Shown in pieces: positions 51,426-60,944 of a DNA stretch of 64,000 nucleotides (position 1 is the first letter of the stretch; every line of letters begins with the position of its first letter). This stretch comes from Acidiphilium iwatense (GTDB lineage: Bacteria; Pseudomonadota; Alphaproteobacteria; Acetobacterales; Acetobacteraceae): NCBI RefSeq assembly GCF_021556475.1, contig NZ_JAKGBZ010000017.1, positions 1 through 64,000 of the forward strand, in the 5' to 3' direction. The notes beneath the pieces were generated by a model. It worked only from the letters and a program-made list of their open reading frames with translations, was not told the origin of the DNA and searched no databases. The position numbers and the translations under genes were made by a program.

Positions 51426-53030
51426 ATGCTGCGTTTGACCGAAATCAGGCTGCCTCTCGACCATGCGGGCAATGCGCTGCACGGCGCAATCCTCGCCAAA
51501 CTCGGAGTCGAGGCGTCCGTGCTGCGCGGCTTCACCGTGTTCCGCCGGGCTGTCGATGCGCGACGCAAATCCGCGATCATGCTTATCTACACCATCGATG
51601 CGGATGTGGCCGACGAAACCGCATTGCTCGTGCGTTTTGCCGCCGACCGCCATATCTGCCGCACACCCGATCTGGCTTACAAGCCCGTGACGACGCGAAC
51701 CGCCCCGAAGCGCCGCCCGCTGGTGATCGGCACCGGGCCATGCGGCATTTTCGCGGCCCTGATTCTCGTGCAATACGGGCTGCGGCCGATCATCCTGGAG
51801 CGTGGCAAGACGGTGCGCGAGCGCACCAAGGATACCTGGGGCCTATGGCGGCGCGGCATTCTCCAGCCCGAATCCAACGTGCAATTCGGCGAGGGCGGGG
51901 CTGGGACGTTTTCCGACGGTAAGCTCTACAGCCAGATCAACGACCCGAACCATCTTGGCCGCAAAGTGCTGACCGAATTCGTTACGGCCGGCGCGCCGAA
52001 GGAAATCCTTTATGTCGCGCATCCCCATATCGGCACGTTCCGGCTGGTCGGCATGGTCGAGGCGATGCGCGCGACGATCGAGCGTCTGGGCGGCGAATAC
52101 CGGTTCGGCACCAGGGTGACCGATCTCGACATCGGAATCGCCGGCGGTGCTCGAAGGGTGCGCGGGGTGGTGCTTGAGAACGGCGAGACGATCGAAGCCG
52201 ATCATGTAGTGCTCGCGGTCGGCCATTCCGCGCGCGACACATTCGCGATGCTGAAGGATCGCGGCGTGCACATCGAAAAAAAACCGTTTTCGGTTGGATT
52301 TCGCATTGAGCACCCGCAATCGCTGATCGATCGCGCCCGCTATGGCGGTTTCGCAGGCAACCCGATCCTGGGTGCTGCCGACTACAAGCTGGTGCATCAT
52401 GCCGCCAACGGGAGGAGCGTCTATAGTTTCTGCATGTGCCCCGGCGGCACCGTCGTTGCCGCGACCTCCGAGCCGGGTCGGGTCGTGACCAACGGCATGA
52501 GCCAGTATTCGCGCAACGAGCGCAACGCGAATGCGGGGATCGTGGTCGGCATCGAACCGGCAGATTACCCCGGAGATGTGCTCGCCGGCATCGATCTGCA
52601 GCGCGATCTCGAAAGCCGGGCGTTCGTCGCGGGCGGCGGGGACTACCGCGCGCCGGGACAGTTGGTGGGTGATTTTGTGGTGGGCCGCGCCTCAACCGCA
52701 TTCGGCGCGGTCATCCCGTCTTACAAGCCCGGCGTGACGCTGACCGATCTCGCGCCATGCCTGCCGGATTACGCGATCGCGGCGATCCGCGAGGCACTGC
52801 CTGCCTTCGGTAAAAGAATTCCGGGGTTCGACCGGGAAGATGCGGTGCTGACCGGCGTGGAAACCCGCACTTCCGCGCCGATTCGCATCACGCGCGACAG
52901 GGATGGTCAGAGCCTGAATACGCGAGGCCTGTTTCCGGCGGGCGAGGGCGCGGGCTATGCCGGCGGCATCCTGTCGGCAGGGGTCGACGGGATTCGCGCG
53001 GCAGAGGCGGTGGCGCGCAGCCTCGGTTAA
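51426..53030 (+). CDS. FAD-dependent oxidoreductase (COG2509-type)
   Basis: 534-residue flavoprotein of unassigned substrate. After an N-terminal ferredoxin-like region of 95 residues comes a Rossmann dinucleotide site VIGTGPCGIFAALIL near residue 100, then LERGKTVRERTKDTWG and FGEGGAGTFSDGKLY, highly typical of this uncharacterised family. A second FAD contact, LFPAGEGAGYAGGILSAG, is near the C-terminus. The convergent xth gene overlaps its end by four bases. Reaction not known. Confidence 0.8.
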   Translation: MLRLTEIRLPLDHAGNALHGAILAKLGVEASVLRGFTVFRRAVDARRKSAIMLIYTIDADVADETALLVRFAADRHICRTPDLAYKPVTTRTAPKRRPLVIGTGPCGIFAALILVQYGLRPIILERGKTVRERTKDTWGLWRRGILQPESNVQFGEGGAGTFSDGKLYSQINDPNHLGRKVLTEFVTAGAPKEILYVAHPHIGTFRLVGMVEAMRATIERLGGEYRFGTRVTDLDIGIAGGARRVRGVVLENGETIEADHVVLAVGHSARDTFAMLKDRGVHIEKKPFSVGFRIEHPQSLIDRARYGGFAGNPILGAADYKLVHHAANGRSVYSFCMCPGGTVVAATSEPGRVVTNGMSQYSRNERNANAGIVVGIEPADYPGDVLAGIDLQRDLESRAFVAGGGDYRAPGQLVGDFVVGRASTAFGAVIPSYKPGVTLTDLAPCLPDYAIAAIREALPAFGKRIPGFDREDAVLTGVETRTSAPIRITRDRDGQSLNTRGLFPAGEGAGYAGGILSAGVDGIRAAEAVARSLG

Positions 53031-53800
53031 TCCATGATCGAAACGACGACCGGCACGTGGTCCGAGGGCTGCGGCTTGTCGCGCTCCGCCCGCGCGATAT
53101 CGACGGCTACAAGACGCTCCGCCACACGCGGCGAAAGCAAGGCATGGTCGATACGCAAGCCACGATCACGCTGCCATGCGCCAGCCTGATAATCCCAGAA
53201 CGTATAGAGCGGATCATTCGGGTGCAGCGCGCGCACCGCATCGGTCAGGCCAAGCCAGATCAGGGCGTTGAACGCGGCGCGAGTTTCGGGGCGCACCAGC
53301 GCATCGTCCGCGCCCAGTGCGCCTTTGGCAAAATCGGCGTCGGTCGGGCAGACATTGTAATCGCCCGCGAGAATGAAATCCTGCTCCGCATCCAGCATGG
53401 CCGCCGCGTGTCGGCGCAGATTTTCCATCCAGGAAATTTTCGCGCGATAGCCGTCGTCGCCGCCAGAATTGCCGTTCGGCAGATAGAGATTGCCGATGGT
53501 GAGGTCACGGAACGAAACTTCGATGTAGCGGGCGTGGCCGTCATGTTCCTGGTCGGGCAGGGCACGGTGCCGCACCTCGACCGGTTCGCGCGAGAGAACG
53601 GCGACCCCGTTATAGGATTTCTGCCCGACGATCGCGGCGTGATAGCCTAAATCCTTGAATGGTTCGCCTGGAAATTGCCCATCCTCGCACTTGATCTCCT
53701 GCATGAGCAGAAGATCAGGTTGTTCGCGCGCAAGAAAATCCGCGACCAGGCCGGCGCGGATGCGAACCGAATTGACGTTCCAGGTAGCGAGCTTAATCAA
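53027..53800 (-). CDS. xth: Exodeoxyribonuclease III / AP endonuclease
   Basis: Base-excision repair enzyme cutting at abasic sites and degrading DNA 3' to 5'. 257 residues. Motifs: LATWNVNSVRIR, LLMQEIKCED, YLPNGNSGGDD, GDYNVCPTDADF and the C-terminal SDHVPVVV. A TTG start at 53800 lies inside the end of erpA (the TTG shares bases with Val-Asp-stop) and gives a family N-terminus, so it is preferred over a longer frame running into erpA. Translation is probably coupled to erpA. Confidence 0.9.
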   Translation of the reverse strand: MIKLATWNVNSVRIRAGLVADFLAREQPDLLLMQEIKCEDGQFPGEPFKDLGYHAAIVGQKSYNGVAVLSREPVEVRHRALPDQEHDGHARYIEVSFRDLTIGNLYLPNGNSGGDDGYRAKISWMENLRRHAAAMLDAEQDFILAGDYNVCPTDADFAKGALGADDALVRPETRAAFNALIWLGLTDAVRALHPNDPLYTFWDYQAGAWQRDRGLRIDHALLSPRVAERLVAVDIARAERDKPQPSDHVPVVVSIMD

Positions 53801-54134
53801 CCGAAAACGACGTGCCGCAGCCGCAGGATGTTTTCGCATTGGGATTACCCACAGCGAAATATGCGCCCATCAGCGTGTCCTTGTAATCGAGTTCCGCCCC
53901 CTCGAGCAGGTCGAGGCTCGCCGGATCGATCGCAACCCGTGTCCCATCACGTTCGATAATGATGTCGTCCTCGGCGATCTGCCGCGTCAGATCGAATTTA
54001 TACTGAAATCCGTTACAGCCGCCGGCCAGCACCTCGACTCGCAGGGCAGAGCCGGGTGGCTCGGCCGCCAGAATGGCGGCAATCTGCCGTGCCGCGCCGT
54101 CACTGATCCGAAACCGATCCATCGTGTCGCTCAT
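53793..54134 (-). CDS. erpA: Iron-sulfur cluster insertion protein, A-type carrier (ErpA/IscA)
   Basis: A-type carrier delivering [4Fe-4S] clusters to apoproteins. 113 residues. The three conserved cysteines are present: one in GGCNGFQYKF and two in the C-terminal CGCGTSF. The N-terminus is ISDGAARQIAAIL. It precedes xth in an overlapping pair and is divergent from dgt over 93 bases, where both promoters must lie. Assignment to ErpA rather than IscA/SufA is by context and not certain. Confidence 0.85.
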   Translation of the reverse strand: MSDTMDRFRISDGAARQIAAILAAEPPGSALRVEVLAGGCNGFQYKFDLTRQIAEDDIIIERDGTRVAIDPASLDLLEGAELDYKDTLMGAYFAVGNPNAKTSCGCGTSFSVD

Positions 54135-54227
54135 GGCCCCTATATAGTCCCGATCGCGCCGAATCAGAACCCCTTTCGATGCGAGGCATGGCTTGGAGAC
54201 GGCGCCAGCCTCCTGTAAGCCGGGCAC

Positions 54228-55370
54228 ATGTCGCTCGCCCCCTATGCCGTGTGCGCCGGCGCCTCGCGCGGCCGTCAGCACCTGGAACCGGACAGCAATA
54301 CGCGGTCGCCGTTCCAGCGCGACCGCGACCGCGTGCTGCACAGCAATGCCTTCCGCAAGCTGCAGTATAAGACCCAGGTTTTCGTGATCCATGAGGGCGA
54401 TTTCTACCGCACGCGCCTGACCCACAGCCTGGAGGTCGCACAGATCGCGCGCAGCATCGCCCGCAGCCTCGGGCTCGACGAGGATCTGACCGAGGCCCTG
54501 GCCCTTGCGCATGATCTCGGCCATCCGCCATTCGGCCATGCCGGGGAAGCAGGGCTGAATGCGGCCCTCGATGCGCATGGCGGGTTTGACCACAACGCAC
54601 AGAGTCTGCGCAGCGTGACCTTCCTGGAACACCGCTATGCCGGTTTCGACGGCCTGAACCTCACCTGGGAAACCCTGGAGGGTATCGCCAAGCATAACGG
54701 CCCGGTATTCGACCCGCCCGACTATATCGCCCGCTTCGACCGTGATTTTCCGCTCGACCTCGCGCGCCAGGCTTCGGCCGAGGCGCAGGTAGCGGCCCTC
54801 GCGGACGATATCGCGTATCACGCCCATGATATCGACGATGGCTTGCGCGCCGGGCTGTTCGGTCTGGACGATCTTGCGCATCTGCCGGTAGTCGGCGTCG
54901 CTCTTGCCGAAGCACGCGGCCTGACCGCCGATCCTCGGCGCATCCGCGCCCAGACGGTGCGTCAGACGATCGGCGTCTTCGTCACCGGCGCGCTCGCCGA
55001 GAGCCGCGCGCGGCTTGATGTTCTGGCACCAGAATCATCCGATGCGATCAGGAACACCGACGGTCCCGTGATCGGCTTTTCGGCCGATCTTGCCGCCGCA
55101 AACCACGCGATCCGCGAATTCCTGTATGCCCGGATGTACCGTCACTGGCGAGTCAACCGCATGACCCACAAAGTCGAGGCCGTCGTGCGCGAGATGGCGA
55201 ATCTGTTCCTCGCCCGCCCAGATTTGCTGCGCGACGACTGGCGCGACCGGGCTGGATCGCCGAACAGCGAAGCCGCCGCCGAGGCGGTGCGCGACTATAT
55301 TGCAGGCATGACCGACCGTTTCGCGCTCGACGAACATCGCCGCCTGACCGATCCGCATTCCGCCGCCTGA
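54228..55370 (+). CDS. dgt: Deoxyguanosinetriphosphate triphosphohydrolase-like protein
   Basis: HD-domain enzyme hydrolysing dNTPs to nucleoside and triphosphate. 380 residues. Metal ligands are seen in RLTHSLEVAQIA (His), ALAHDLGHPPFGH (His-Asp) and DDIAYHAHDIDDG (Asp). The N-terminal RDRDRVLHSNAFRKLQYKTQ is typical. Ten bases separate it from argS; dgt before argS (and a SPOR protein) is a conserved alphaproteobacterial arrangement. Confidence 0.93.
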   Translation: MSLAPYAVCAGASRGRQHLEPDSNTRSPFQRDRDRVLHSNAFRKLQYKTQVFVIHEGDFYRTRLTHSLEVAQIARSIARSLGLDEDLTEALALAHDLGHPPFGHAGEAGLNAALDAHGGFDHNAQSLRSVTFLEHRYAGFDGLNLTWETLEGIAKHNGPVFDPPDYIARFDRDFPLDLARQASAEAQVAALADDIAYHAHDIDDGLRAGLFGLDDLAHLPVVGVALAEARGLTADPRRIRAQTVRQTIGVFVTGALAESRARLDVLAPESSDAIRNTDGPVIGFSADLAAANHAIREFLYARMYRHWRVNRMTHKVEAVVREMANLFLARPDLLRDDWRDRAGSPNSEAAAEAVRDYIAGMTDRFALDEHRRLTDPHSAA

Positions 55371-55380
55371 AGGTATAAAA

Positions 55381-57171
55381 ATGTCCGAAAACCTGTTCGC
55401 CGAGTTGCGCGGTATCGTGCTCACGGAACTCGCTACACTGCATCCCGGATTGCCGGAGGACGCGCTTTCGCGCATCGAAATCACCCTCGCGCGCGATCCG
55501 GCGCATGGTGACGCAGCGACCAACGCGGCACTGATCGCGGCCAGGCCGCTGGGACTCCCACCGCGCGAAATTGCTGCTGGTCTTGCCGTGAAGCTCGCCG
55601 CGAGAGAGGAAATCGCCAGCGCCGAACCGGCCGGCCCCGGCTTCGTCAATGTCACGCTCGATCATACCGTCTGGCATGCGCAGCTTCCCGCGATCCTGCG
55701 TGCGGGCGAAGCCTATGGCGCAAGCCGGATCGGCCGGGGCAAGCGGGTCAATATCGAATATGTCTCGGCCAACCCCACCGGCCCGATCCATGTCGGCCAT
55801 ACCCGCGGCACGGTGGTCGGCGATGCGCTCGCCAATCTGCTCGCCAAGGTCGGTTACGAGGTAACCCGCGAGTTCTACATGAACGACTCGGGCGCACAGG
55901 TGATCGCGCTCGCCTGGTCGGTCTATTGGCGCTACCTTCAGGCGCTCGGGACCACGCTCACCGAAGTCGAATTTGCCGCCGCAACCCCGACCGGATTGCA
56001 ATATGGTGGCGCATATCTGGCGCCGCTCGGCAACACGCTCGCCGAACGCCACGGCGCTGCCCTCGCTGGTCCCGGCCTCACCGTGGCTGAAGCTGAACTC
56101 TGGCTCGATACCGTCCGCGATTTCGCGGTCGCTGAAATGATGACACTGATCCGCGAGGATCTCGCCGCCCTCGGCGTTCACCATGATGTATTCACCAGCG
56201 AGGGCGCGCTGATTGCCGCCGGCAAGATCGAAACCGCGCTCGATGATTTGGCGACACGCGGCCTGCTGTATGAGGGCGTGCTGGAGCCGCCCAAGGGCAA
56301 GACGCCGGACGATTGGGAACCGCGCGAGCAGACCTTGTTTCGCTCCACCGAATTCGGCGACGACGTGGATCGCCCGGTGCGCAAATCCGACGGCTCCAAC
56401 ACCTATTTCGCCAACGACATCGCCTATCATGTGGACAAGATCGCGCGCGGCTTTTCGCTCCTGATCGACGTCTGGGGCGCCGACCACGGCGGCCATATCA
56501 AGCGGATGCAGGCCGCCGTGGCGGCTCTTCGCGGCGGCACCGGGGCGTCGCTGGAAATCGTGCTGTGCCAGATCGTTCGGATCATGAAAAACGGCCAGCC
56601 GATGCGCATGTCCAAGCGCGCCGGAACCTATATCGCGCTGCGCGACCTGATCGACGAGGTCGGCGCAGACGCGGTGCGCTTCATCATGCTGATGCGCAAA
56701 TCCGACGCGCAGATGGAATTCGATCTCGACGCCGCGGTGGCTCAGACCCGCGAGAACCCGGTATTTTACGTGCAATACGCCCATGCGCGCTGCCGCTCGG
56801 TGCTGCGCGCCGCCGCCGAAATGCCCGAACTCGGCGCGACTGGCGATGCATCCCTGGCCGAGATCGATGTCTCGACACTGACCGCACCGGAGGAACTTGC
56901 GCTGATCCGGCGGCTCGCCTCCTGGCCGCGCCTGCTGGAAGGCGCGGCGCTTGCGCGCGAACCGCACCGACTCGGATTCTTCCTGTATGATGTCGCGGGC
57001 GACTTCCATGCGCTGTGGAACAAAGGGCGGGAGGATGCGAATCTGCGGTTCATCCGTAACGATGCGGTGGCCGAAACCCGTGCGCGGCTTGCCCTGGTCG
57101 CGGCAACCGCCATGGTCATCCGGTCCGGTCTCGCGGTAATGGGAGTAACGCCGGTCGAGGAAATGCGCTGA
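55381..57171 (+). CDS. argS: Arginyl-tRNA synthetase
   Basis: Class I aminoacyl-tRNA synthetase, 596 residues. HIGH-type motif in ANPTGPIHVGHTRG near residue 137, KMSKS counterpart MRMSKRAGT near 408, DALR-type anticodon-binding domain at the C-terminus, and an N-terminal Add-1 domain. Followed after 15 bases by the SPOR-domain gene. Confidence 0.97.
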   Translation: MSENLFAELRGIVLTELATLHPGLPEDALSRIEITLARDPAHGDAATNAALIAARPLGLPPREIAAGLAVKLAAREEIASAEPAGPGFVNVTLDHTVWHAQLPAILRAGEAYGASRIGRGKRVNIEYVSANPTGPIHVGHTRGTVVGDALANLLAKVGYEVTREFYMNDSGAQVIALAWSVYWRYLQALGTTLTEVEFAAATPTGLQYGGAYLAPLGNTLAERHGAALAGPGLTVAEAELWLDTVRDFAVAEMMTLIREDLAALGVHHDVFTSEGALIAAGKIETALDDLATRGLLYEGVLEPPKGKTPDDWEPREQTLFRSTEFGDDVDRPVRKSDGSNTYFANDIAYHVDKIARGFSLLIDVWGADHGGHIKRMQAAVAALRGGTGASLEIVLCQIVRIMKNGQPMRMSKRAGTYIALRDLIDEVGADAVRFIMLMRKSDAQMEFDLDAAVAQTRENPVFYVQYAHARCRSVLRAAAEMPELGATGDASLAEIDVSTLTAPEELALIRRLASWPRLLEGAALAREPHRLGFFLYDVAGDFHALWNKGREDANLRFIRNDAVAETRARLALVAATAMVIRSGLAVMGVTPVEEMR

Positions 57172-57186
57172 GCGGAGTCTTTTGCC

Positions 57187-57963
57187 ATGGACGACCCGAA
57201 TATCGACATCCCGCCCTACGCCTCGCCGAGGTTGCGGTCCCGCGGCGTCGATTCGGCGACCAAACGGATGGCGACGGTGGCGGGCGGACTCGGTATAGCG
57301 ATCATCCTGCTCGCCCTGGTCTGGAGCGGCGTGCATACCGGGCTCGGCCCGCCGCCGGTCGTCAAGCCGCCGCCAGGCCCGATGCGGACCGCGCCGGTCA
57401 ATCCCGGCGGGCTGCAAGTTCCCGGCGCGCACGAGCAGATCATGTCCGGTACGACCGCATCCGGACCGCCGCAACTTGCACCGACGCCGCCACCACCGGA
57501 TTTCGCGAAGCTCGACCGGGAGGCCAAGCAAGCCAAGCTGGCACAAGCCAAGCCCGGCCGGTTGCGTCCGCTGCCGCCGCAAGCCACGCCGGCACCCCGA
57601 AACTCCTCTCAAGTTGCATCCCTGCCGTTGCCGCCGCCTGTCGTGGCAACACCACCTGCCCCTACGGTTGCTCCCGCCTTGCCGCCGATGTACGCGCCGA
57701 CCCAGGCGGCAAGCACCGGGCCCTACGCAGTGCAGCTTGCCGCGCTGACCTCGATGGCGAAGGCGAACCAGGCATGGCAGACGCTGGTTGCCCGCGTGCC
57801 CGACATTCTCGACAGCGAAAAGCCGCTCGTCGTCCCCGGCGTGATTCGCGGGGAAACCTTCTACCGGCTTCGTCTCGCCGGGTTCGCCAGTGCCTCCGCC
57901 GCCGCGACGTTCTGCGCCCGGCTCAAATCACGCGGCGTTACCTGCTACATTCCAAAATCATGA
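57187..57963 (+). CDS. SPOR-domain protein, single membrane anchor
   Basis: 258 residues, likely a divisome-associated protein: SPOR domains bind denuded peptidoglycan at the septum. Cytoplasmic N-terminus (about 36 residues), one helix (GGLGIAIILLALVWSGV), a long Pro/Ala-rich periplasmic linker, and a C-terminal SPOR domain (about 180-258, starting GPYAVQLAALTSMAKANQAW). Eight bases from nagZ, a peptidoglycan recycling gene; dgt-argS-SPOR-nagZ-scpA-scpB is a recurrent group. Confidence 0.85.
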   Translation: MDDPNIDIPPYASPRLRSRGVDSATKRMATVAGGLGIAIILLALVWSGVHTGLGPPPVVKPPPGPMRTAPVNPGGLQVPGAHEQIMSGTTASGPPQLAPTPPPPDFAKLDREAKQAKLAQAKPGRLRPLPPQATPAPRNSSQVASLPLPPPVVATPPAPTVAPALPPMYAPTQAASTGPYAVQLAALTSMAKANQAWQTLVARVPDILDSEKPLVVPGVIRGETFYRLRLAGFASASAAATFCARLKSRGVTCYIPKS

Positions 57964-57970
57964 GCGAAGT

Positions 57971-58897
57971 ATGAAAGCCGCGATTATCGGCATCGCCGGC
58001 ACTGCCTTGACCGGGGCCGAGCGTGCCTTGCTGGAGGCAATGCCGCCCGCCGGGGTGATCCTGTTCGCGCGGAATATCGAAAACCCCTTACAACTCGCTG
58101 ATCTTGTGGCCGACCTCCGATCATGCCTGCCGTCCGATGCGGTTCTGATGATCGACCAGGAGGGGGGCCGCGTCGCCAGGCTGCGGGCACCGCATTGGAC
58201 GGAGCTGCCCGCCGCCGCCACGCTTGGCGCATTGTTCGCAACCGACCCCTATGCCGCCCGCAAGGCGGCACGCGCCCATGGCGCCGCCCTCGGCGCGCTC
58301 GCCCGTGGAGCCGGATTCGATGTCGTGACCGCCCCGGTGCTCGACGTTCCGGTCGCCGGTGCTGACGCGGTCATCGGCGATCGCGCCATCAGCACCGATC
58401 CCATCGCGGTGGGTGCGCTTGGTGCGGACATCGCCTGGGGATTGCTGTTCCAAGGCATTCAGCCGGTGATGAAGCACTTGCCCGGCCATGGACGGGCGAC
58501 CATTGACAGCCACGCCGGCCTACCACGCATCTCCGCCACCCAGTTCGACACCGATCTTGCACCTTTCGCCGCCAATAGCGAGTTGCCTTGGGGCATGACC
58601 GCCCATATCGTCTATGAACGCTGGGATGCCGAAAATCCGGCGACTTTTTCTCATCGCGTCATTGCCGACGTGATTCGGGGCAAAATCGGATTTCGCGGCA
58701 TTCTGGTCAGCGACGATCTCGCCATGGGTGCGCTCGATGGCCCTCCCGAAATCCGTGCTACTCGCGCTCTCGCCGCCGGGTGCGACATCGCGCTCTATTG
58801 CCCCGGCGCTCTCGATGACAACCGCGCCGTGCTCGCCGCCTGCCCCGATCTCGACCCGTCCCAGGCAGCGAAGCTCAAGGCGCGCCCACCATCATGA
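57971..58897 (+). CDS. nagZ: Beta-N-acetylhexosaminidase NagZ
   Basis: Glycoside hydrolase family 3 enzyme removing GlcNAc from anhydromuropeptides in cell-wall recycling. 308 residues. Conserved segments: LFARNIENPLQL, MIDQEGGRVARL and the catalytic loop KHLPGHGRATIDSH with His and nearby Asp, SDDLAMGAL. ATG 57971 gives the family N-terminus. The stop overlaps the next gene (ATGA). Confidence 0.93.
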   Translation: MKAAIIGIAGTALTGAERALLEAMPPAGVILFARNIENPLQLADLVADLRSCLPSDAVLMIDQEGGRVARLRAPHWTELPAAATLGALFATDPYAARKAARAHGAALGALARGAGFDVVTAPVLDVPVAGADAVIGDRAISTDPIAVGALGADIAWGLLFQGIQPVMKHLPGHGRATIDSHAGLPRISATQFDTDLAPFAANSELPWGMTAHIVYERWDAENPATFSHRVIADVIRGKIGFRGILVSDDLAMGALDGPPEIRATRALAAGCDIALYCPGALDDNRAVLAACPDLDPSQAAKLKARPPS

Positions 58898-59589
58898 CCG
58901 CGAGCACGATCCGCTCCATCCTGATCGGCGTCATCGCCTCGGTCTTGGCGATCGTCCTGCATGAGCTGGCGCACGGTTTCACCGCGCTCGCCATGGGCGA
59001 TCGCACCGCGCTGCGCGCCGGCCGGCTTTCGCCCAACCCGCTGCGTCATGTCGATCGGTTCGGCACCGTCATCCTTCCGCTGATCTTGATCGCGGCTCAA
59101 TTGCTGACCATCGGGCGGGTTGCCTTCATGTTCGGCTGGGCCAAGCCCGTGCCGATCGACCCGAGCGGATTTCGCGATCCGCGCCGGGGCATGGCGATCG
59201 TTGCGGCGGCCGGACCGGCGGCCAATTTCGTTCTCGCCCTGATCGCCGCGTTTCTGCTTGCGGCTCTCGGCACCCATGGATGGATCGCTGATTTCCTGCT
59301 CTATTTCCTGTTGTTCAACGTGGTGCTCGGCCTGTTCAATCTGGTGCCGCTACCGCCTTTCGACGGCGGGCGCATCGCGGTCGGCATCCTGCCGCTGCAC
59401 GCCGCCCGCGCCCTCGCTCAAGTGGAACGACTGGGCATTCTAGCGATCCTGCTCGTGGTGTTCATCCTGCCGGCTGCGCTCGGGCAGTTCGGCGTGCATT
59501 TCAACCCGGTGGGCGACGTGCTCGACCTTTTCGTGCCGCGCGTCGCGACCTTCTTTCTGCATCTGGCGGGCGTTCATGGCGGATATTGA
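58894..59589 (+). CDS. Site-2 protease family (M50) membrane metalloprotease homologue
   Basis: 231 residues with several helices. The zinc motif HELAH near residue 23 and the second ligand motif NLVPLPPFDGGRI identify an M50 peptidase, cutting membrane proteins in the bilayer; substrate unknown. Overlaps nagZ upstream and scpA downstream (14 bases), so it belongs to this tight operon. This placement next to scpA is common. Confidence 0.9.
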   Translation: MTASTIRSILIGVIASVLAIVLHELAHGFTALAMGDRTALRAGRLSPNPLRHVDRFGTVILPLILIAAQLLTIGRVAFMFGWAKPVPIDPSGFRDPRRGMAIVAAAGPAANFVLALIAAFLLAALGTHGWIADFLLYFLLFNVVLGLFNLVPLPPFDGGRIAVGILPLHAARALAQVERLGILAILLVVFILPAALGQFGVHFNPVGDVLDLFVPRVATFFLHLAGVHGGY

Positions 59590-60343
59590 TTCCGCGCCGC
59601 CCACCGAGGCGTTCATCGTCCAGCTCGATGGCTTCGCCGGCCCGCTCGATCTTCTGCTCGATCTCGCCCGCGCCCAGAAGGTCGATCTCGCCAATATCTC
59701 GATCCTAGCTCTTGTCGAGCAATATCTTGCGATCATCGAAGGCGCGCGGCGCATCCGCCTCGAACTCGCCGCCGACTGGCTGGTTATGGCGGCATGGCTT
59801 GCCTGGCTGAAATCCCGCCTGCTGCTGCCTGAAGATGAAACCGCGGCCGAGGAAGGCGAGATCGCCGCCGATGTTCTGGCCGCGCGGCTGCGTGCGCTGG
59901 AAGCGATTCGCGCGGGTGCTGCCTGGCTCAATGCGCGGCCGCAGCTCGGGCAGGACGTGTTCGAGCGCGGCGCACCGGAAGATTTCACCGAAATCGATCG
60001 CTCCCGCCTGAAACTCGATCTGCCGGCACTGCTTGCGGCTTATCTCGCGGCGCGGCGGCGCTCCGGCGCGAAACGGCAATACCGGCCGAAGCCGATTCTC
60101 TACTGGACGGCTCAGCAAGCCCTTGAGCGGTTGACAAGGATGCTCGGCTCGGTGCCGGGCTGGACCGACATCGCCGCCTTTCTTCCCGAACGGCGCGAAA
60201 CTCCGCTCGCTCATCGCGCGGCGCTGTCCAGCACGCTGATCGCCGGACTGGAACTTGCGCGCGGCGGCGATGCGTCGCTCCGCCAGGATGCGCCGTTCGG
60301 CCCAATCCTGATCCGGCCCGGCGCGGAGCATCGAAATGACTGA
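59576..60343 (+). CDS. scpA: Segregation and condensation protein A
   Basis: Kleisin subunit that bridges the SMC heads in chromosome condensation. 255 residues. N-terminal FAGPLDLLLDLARAQKVDLA and LAADWLVMAAWLAWLKSRLL are the ScpA hallmarks; a winged-helix-like C-terminus follows. It begins inside the M50 gene and overlaps scpB by eight bases. No smc gene is in the window. Confidence 0.93.
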   Translation: MADIDSAPPTEAFIVQLDGFAGPLDLLLDLARAQKVDLANISILALVEQYLAIIEGARRIRLELAADWLVMAAWLAWLKSRLLLPEDETAAEEGEIAADVLAARLRALEAIRAGAAWLNARPQLGQDVFERGAPEDFTEIDRSRLKLDLPALLAAYLAARRRSGAKRQYRPKPILYWTAQQALERLTRMLGSVPGWTDIAAFLPERRETPLAHRAALSSTLIAGLELARGGDASLRQDAPFGPILIRPGAEHRND

Positions 60344-60896
60344 CTACCCCCATGCCGAGCGCCTGCTCGAAGCGGTGATTTTCGCGAGTCGCGAGCCGGT
60401 GCCGCTGCGCGCGCTCGCCACGCTGCTACCCGACGGCGCCGATCTCGACGCTACGCTCGCCGCGATTCACGCCCATCACGCCGGCGGCGGTATCGAGCTT
60501 GTCGAAGCCGGGCAGGGGGTGATGTTCCGCACGGCACCCGATCTCGCGTTCGCCTTGCGCCGGGTAGTGGAAGTGCCGCGCCGCCTGCCGCGAGTCGCGA
60601 TGGAAACGCTGGCCATCGTCGCCTATCACCAGCCGGTTACCCGTGCCCAGATCGAGGAGATCAGGGGCGCCAGCCTGTCGCAATCGACCCTCGATGCGTT
60701 GCTCGAAGCCGATCTAGTCGCCCCCGCCGGCCACAAGGAAGTACCCGGCCGGCCCACGCTGTGGGCGACCACCCCGCATTTCCTGGTTCAATTCGGCCTG
60801 AAATCGCTTCGCGATCTGCCTAGGCAAACCGATCTCTTGGTCGAGGCAGCGTCTTCATCTGCCGACACGCATGAGCCGGGCCCCGCCGATCCTTGA
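60336..60896 (+). CDS. scpB: Segregation and condensation protein B
   Basis: Partner of ScpA in the condensin complex, 186 residues, two winged-helix domains. AERLLEAVIFASREPV at the start, METLAIVAYHQPVTRAQIEE and IRGASLSQSTLDALLE are characteristic. Its ATG lies in the end of scpA. Confidence 0.94.
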   Translation: MTDYPHAERLLEAVIFASREPVPLRALATLLPDGADLDATLAAIHAHHAGGGIELVEAGQGVMFRTAPDLAFALRRVVEVPRRLPRVAMETLAIVAYHQPVTRAQIEEIRGASLSQSTLDALLEADLVAPAGHKEVPGRPTLWATTPHFLVQFGLKSLRDLPRQTDLLVEAASSSADTHEPGPADP

Positions 60897-60944
60897 TTTT
60901 GGGCGCGGTGCTGCTAGCACAGGCGCCGGTTCAAGCGGGCGAGA

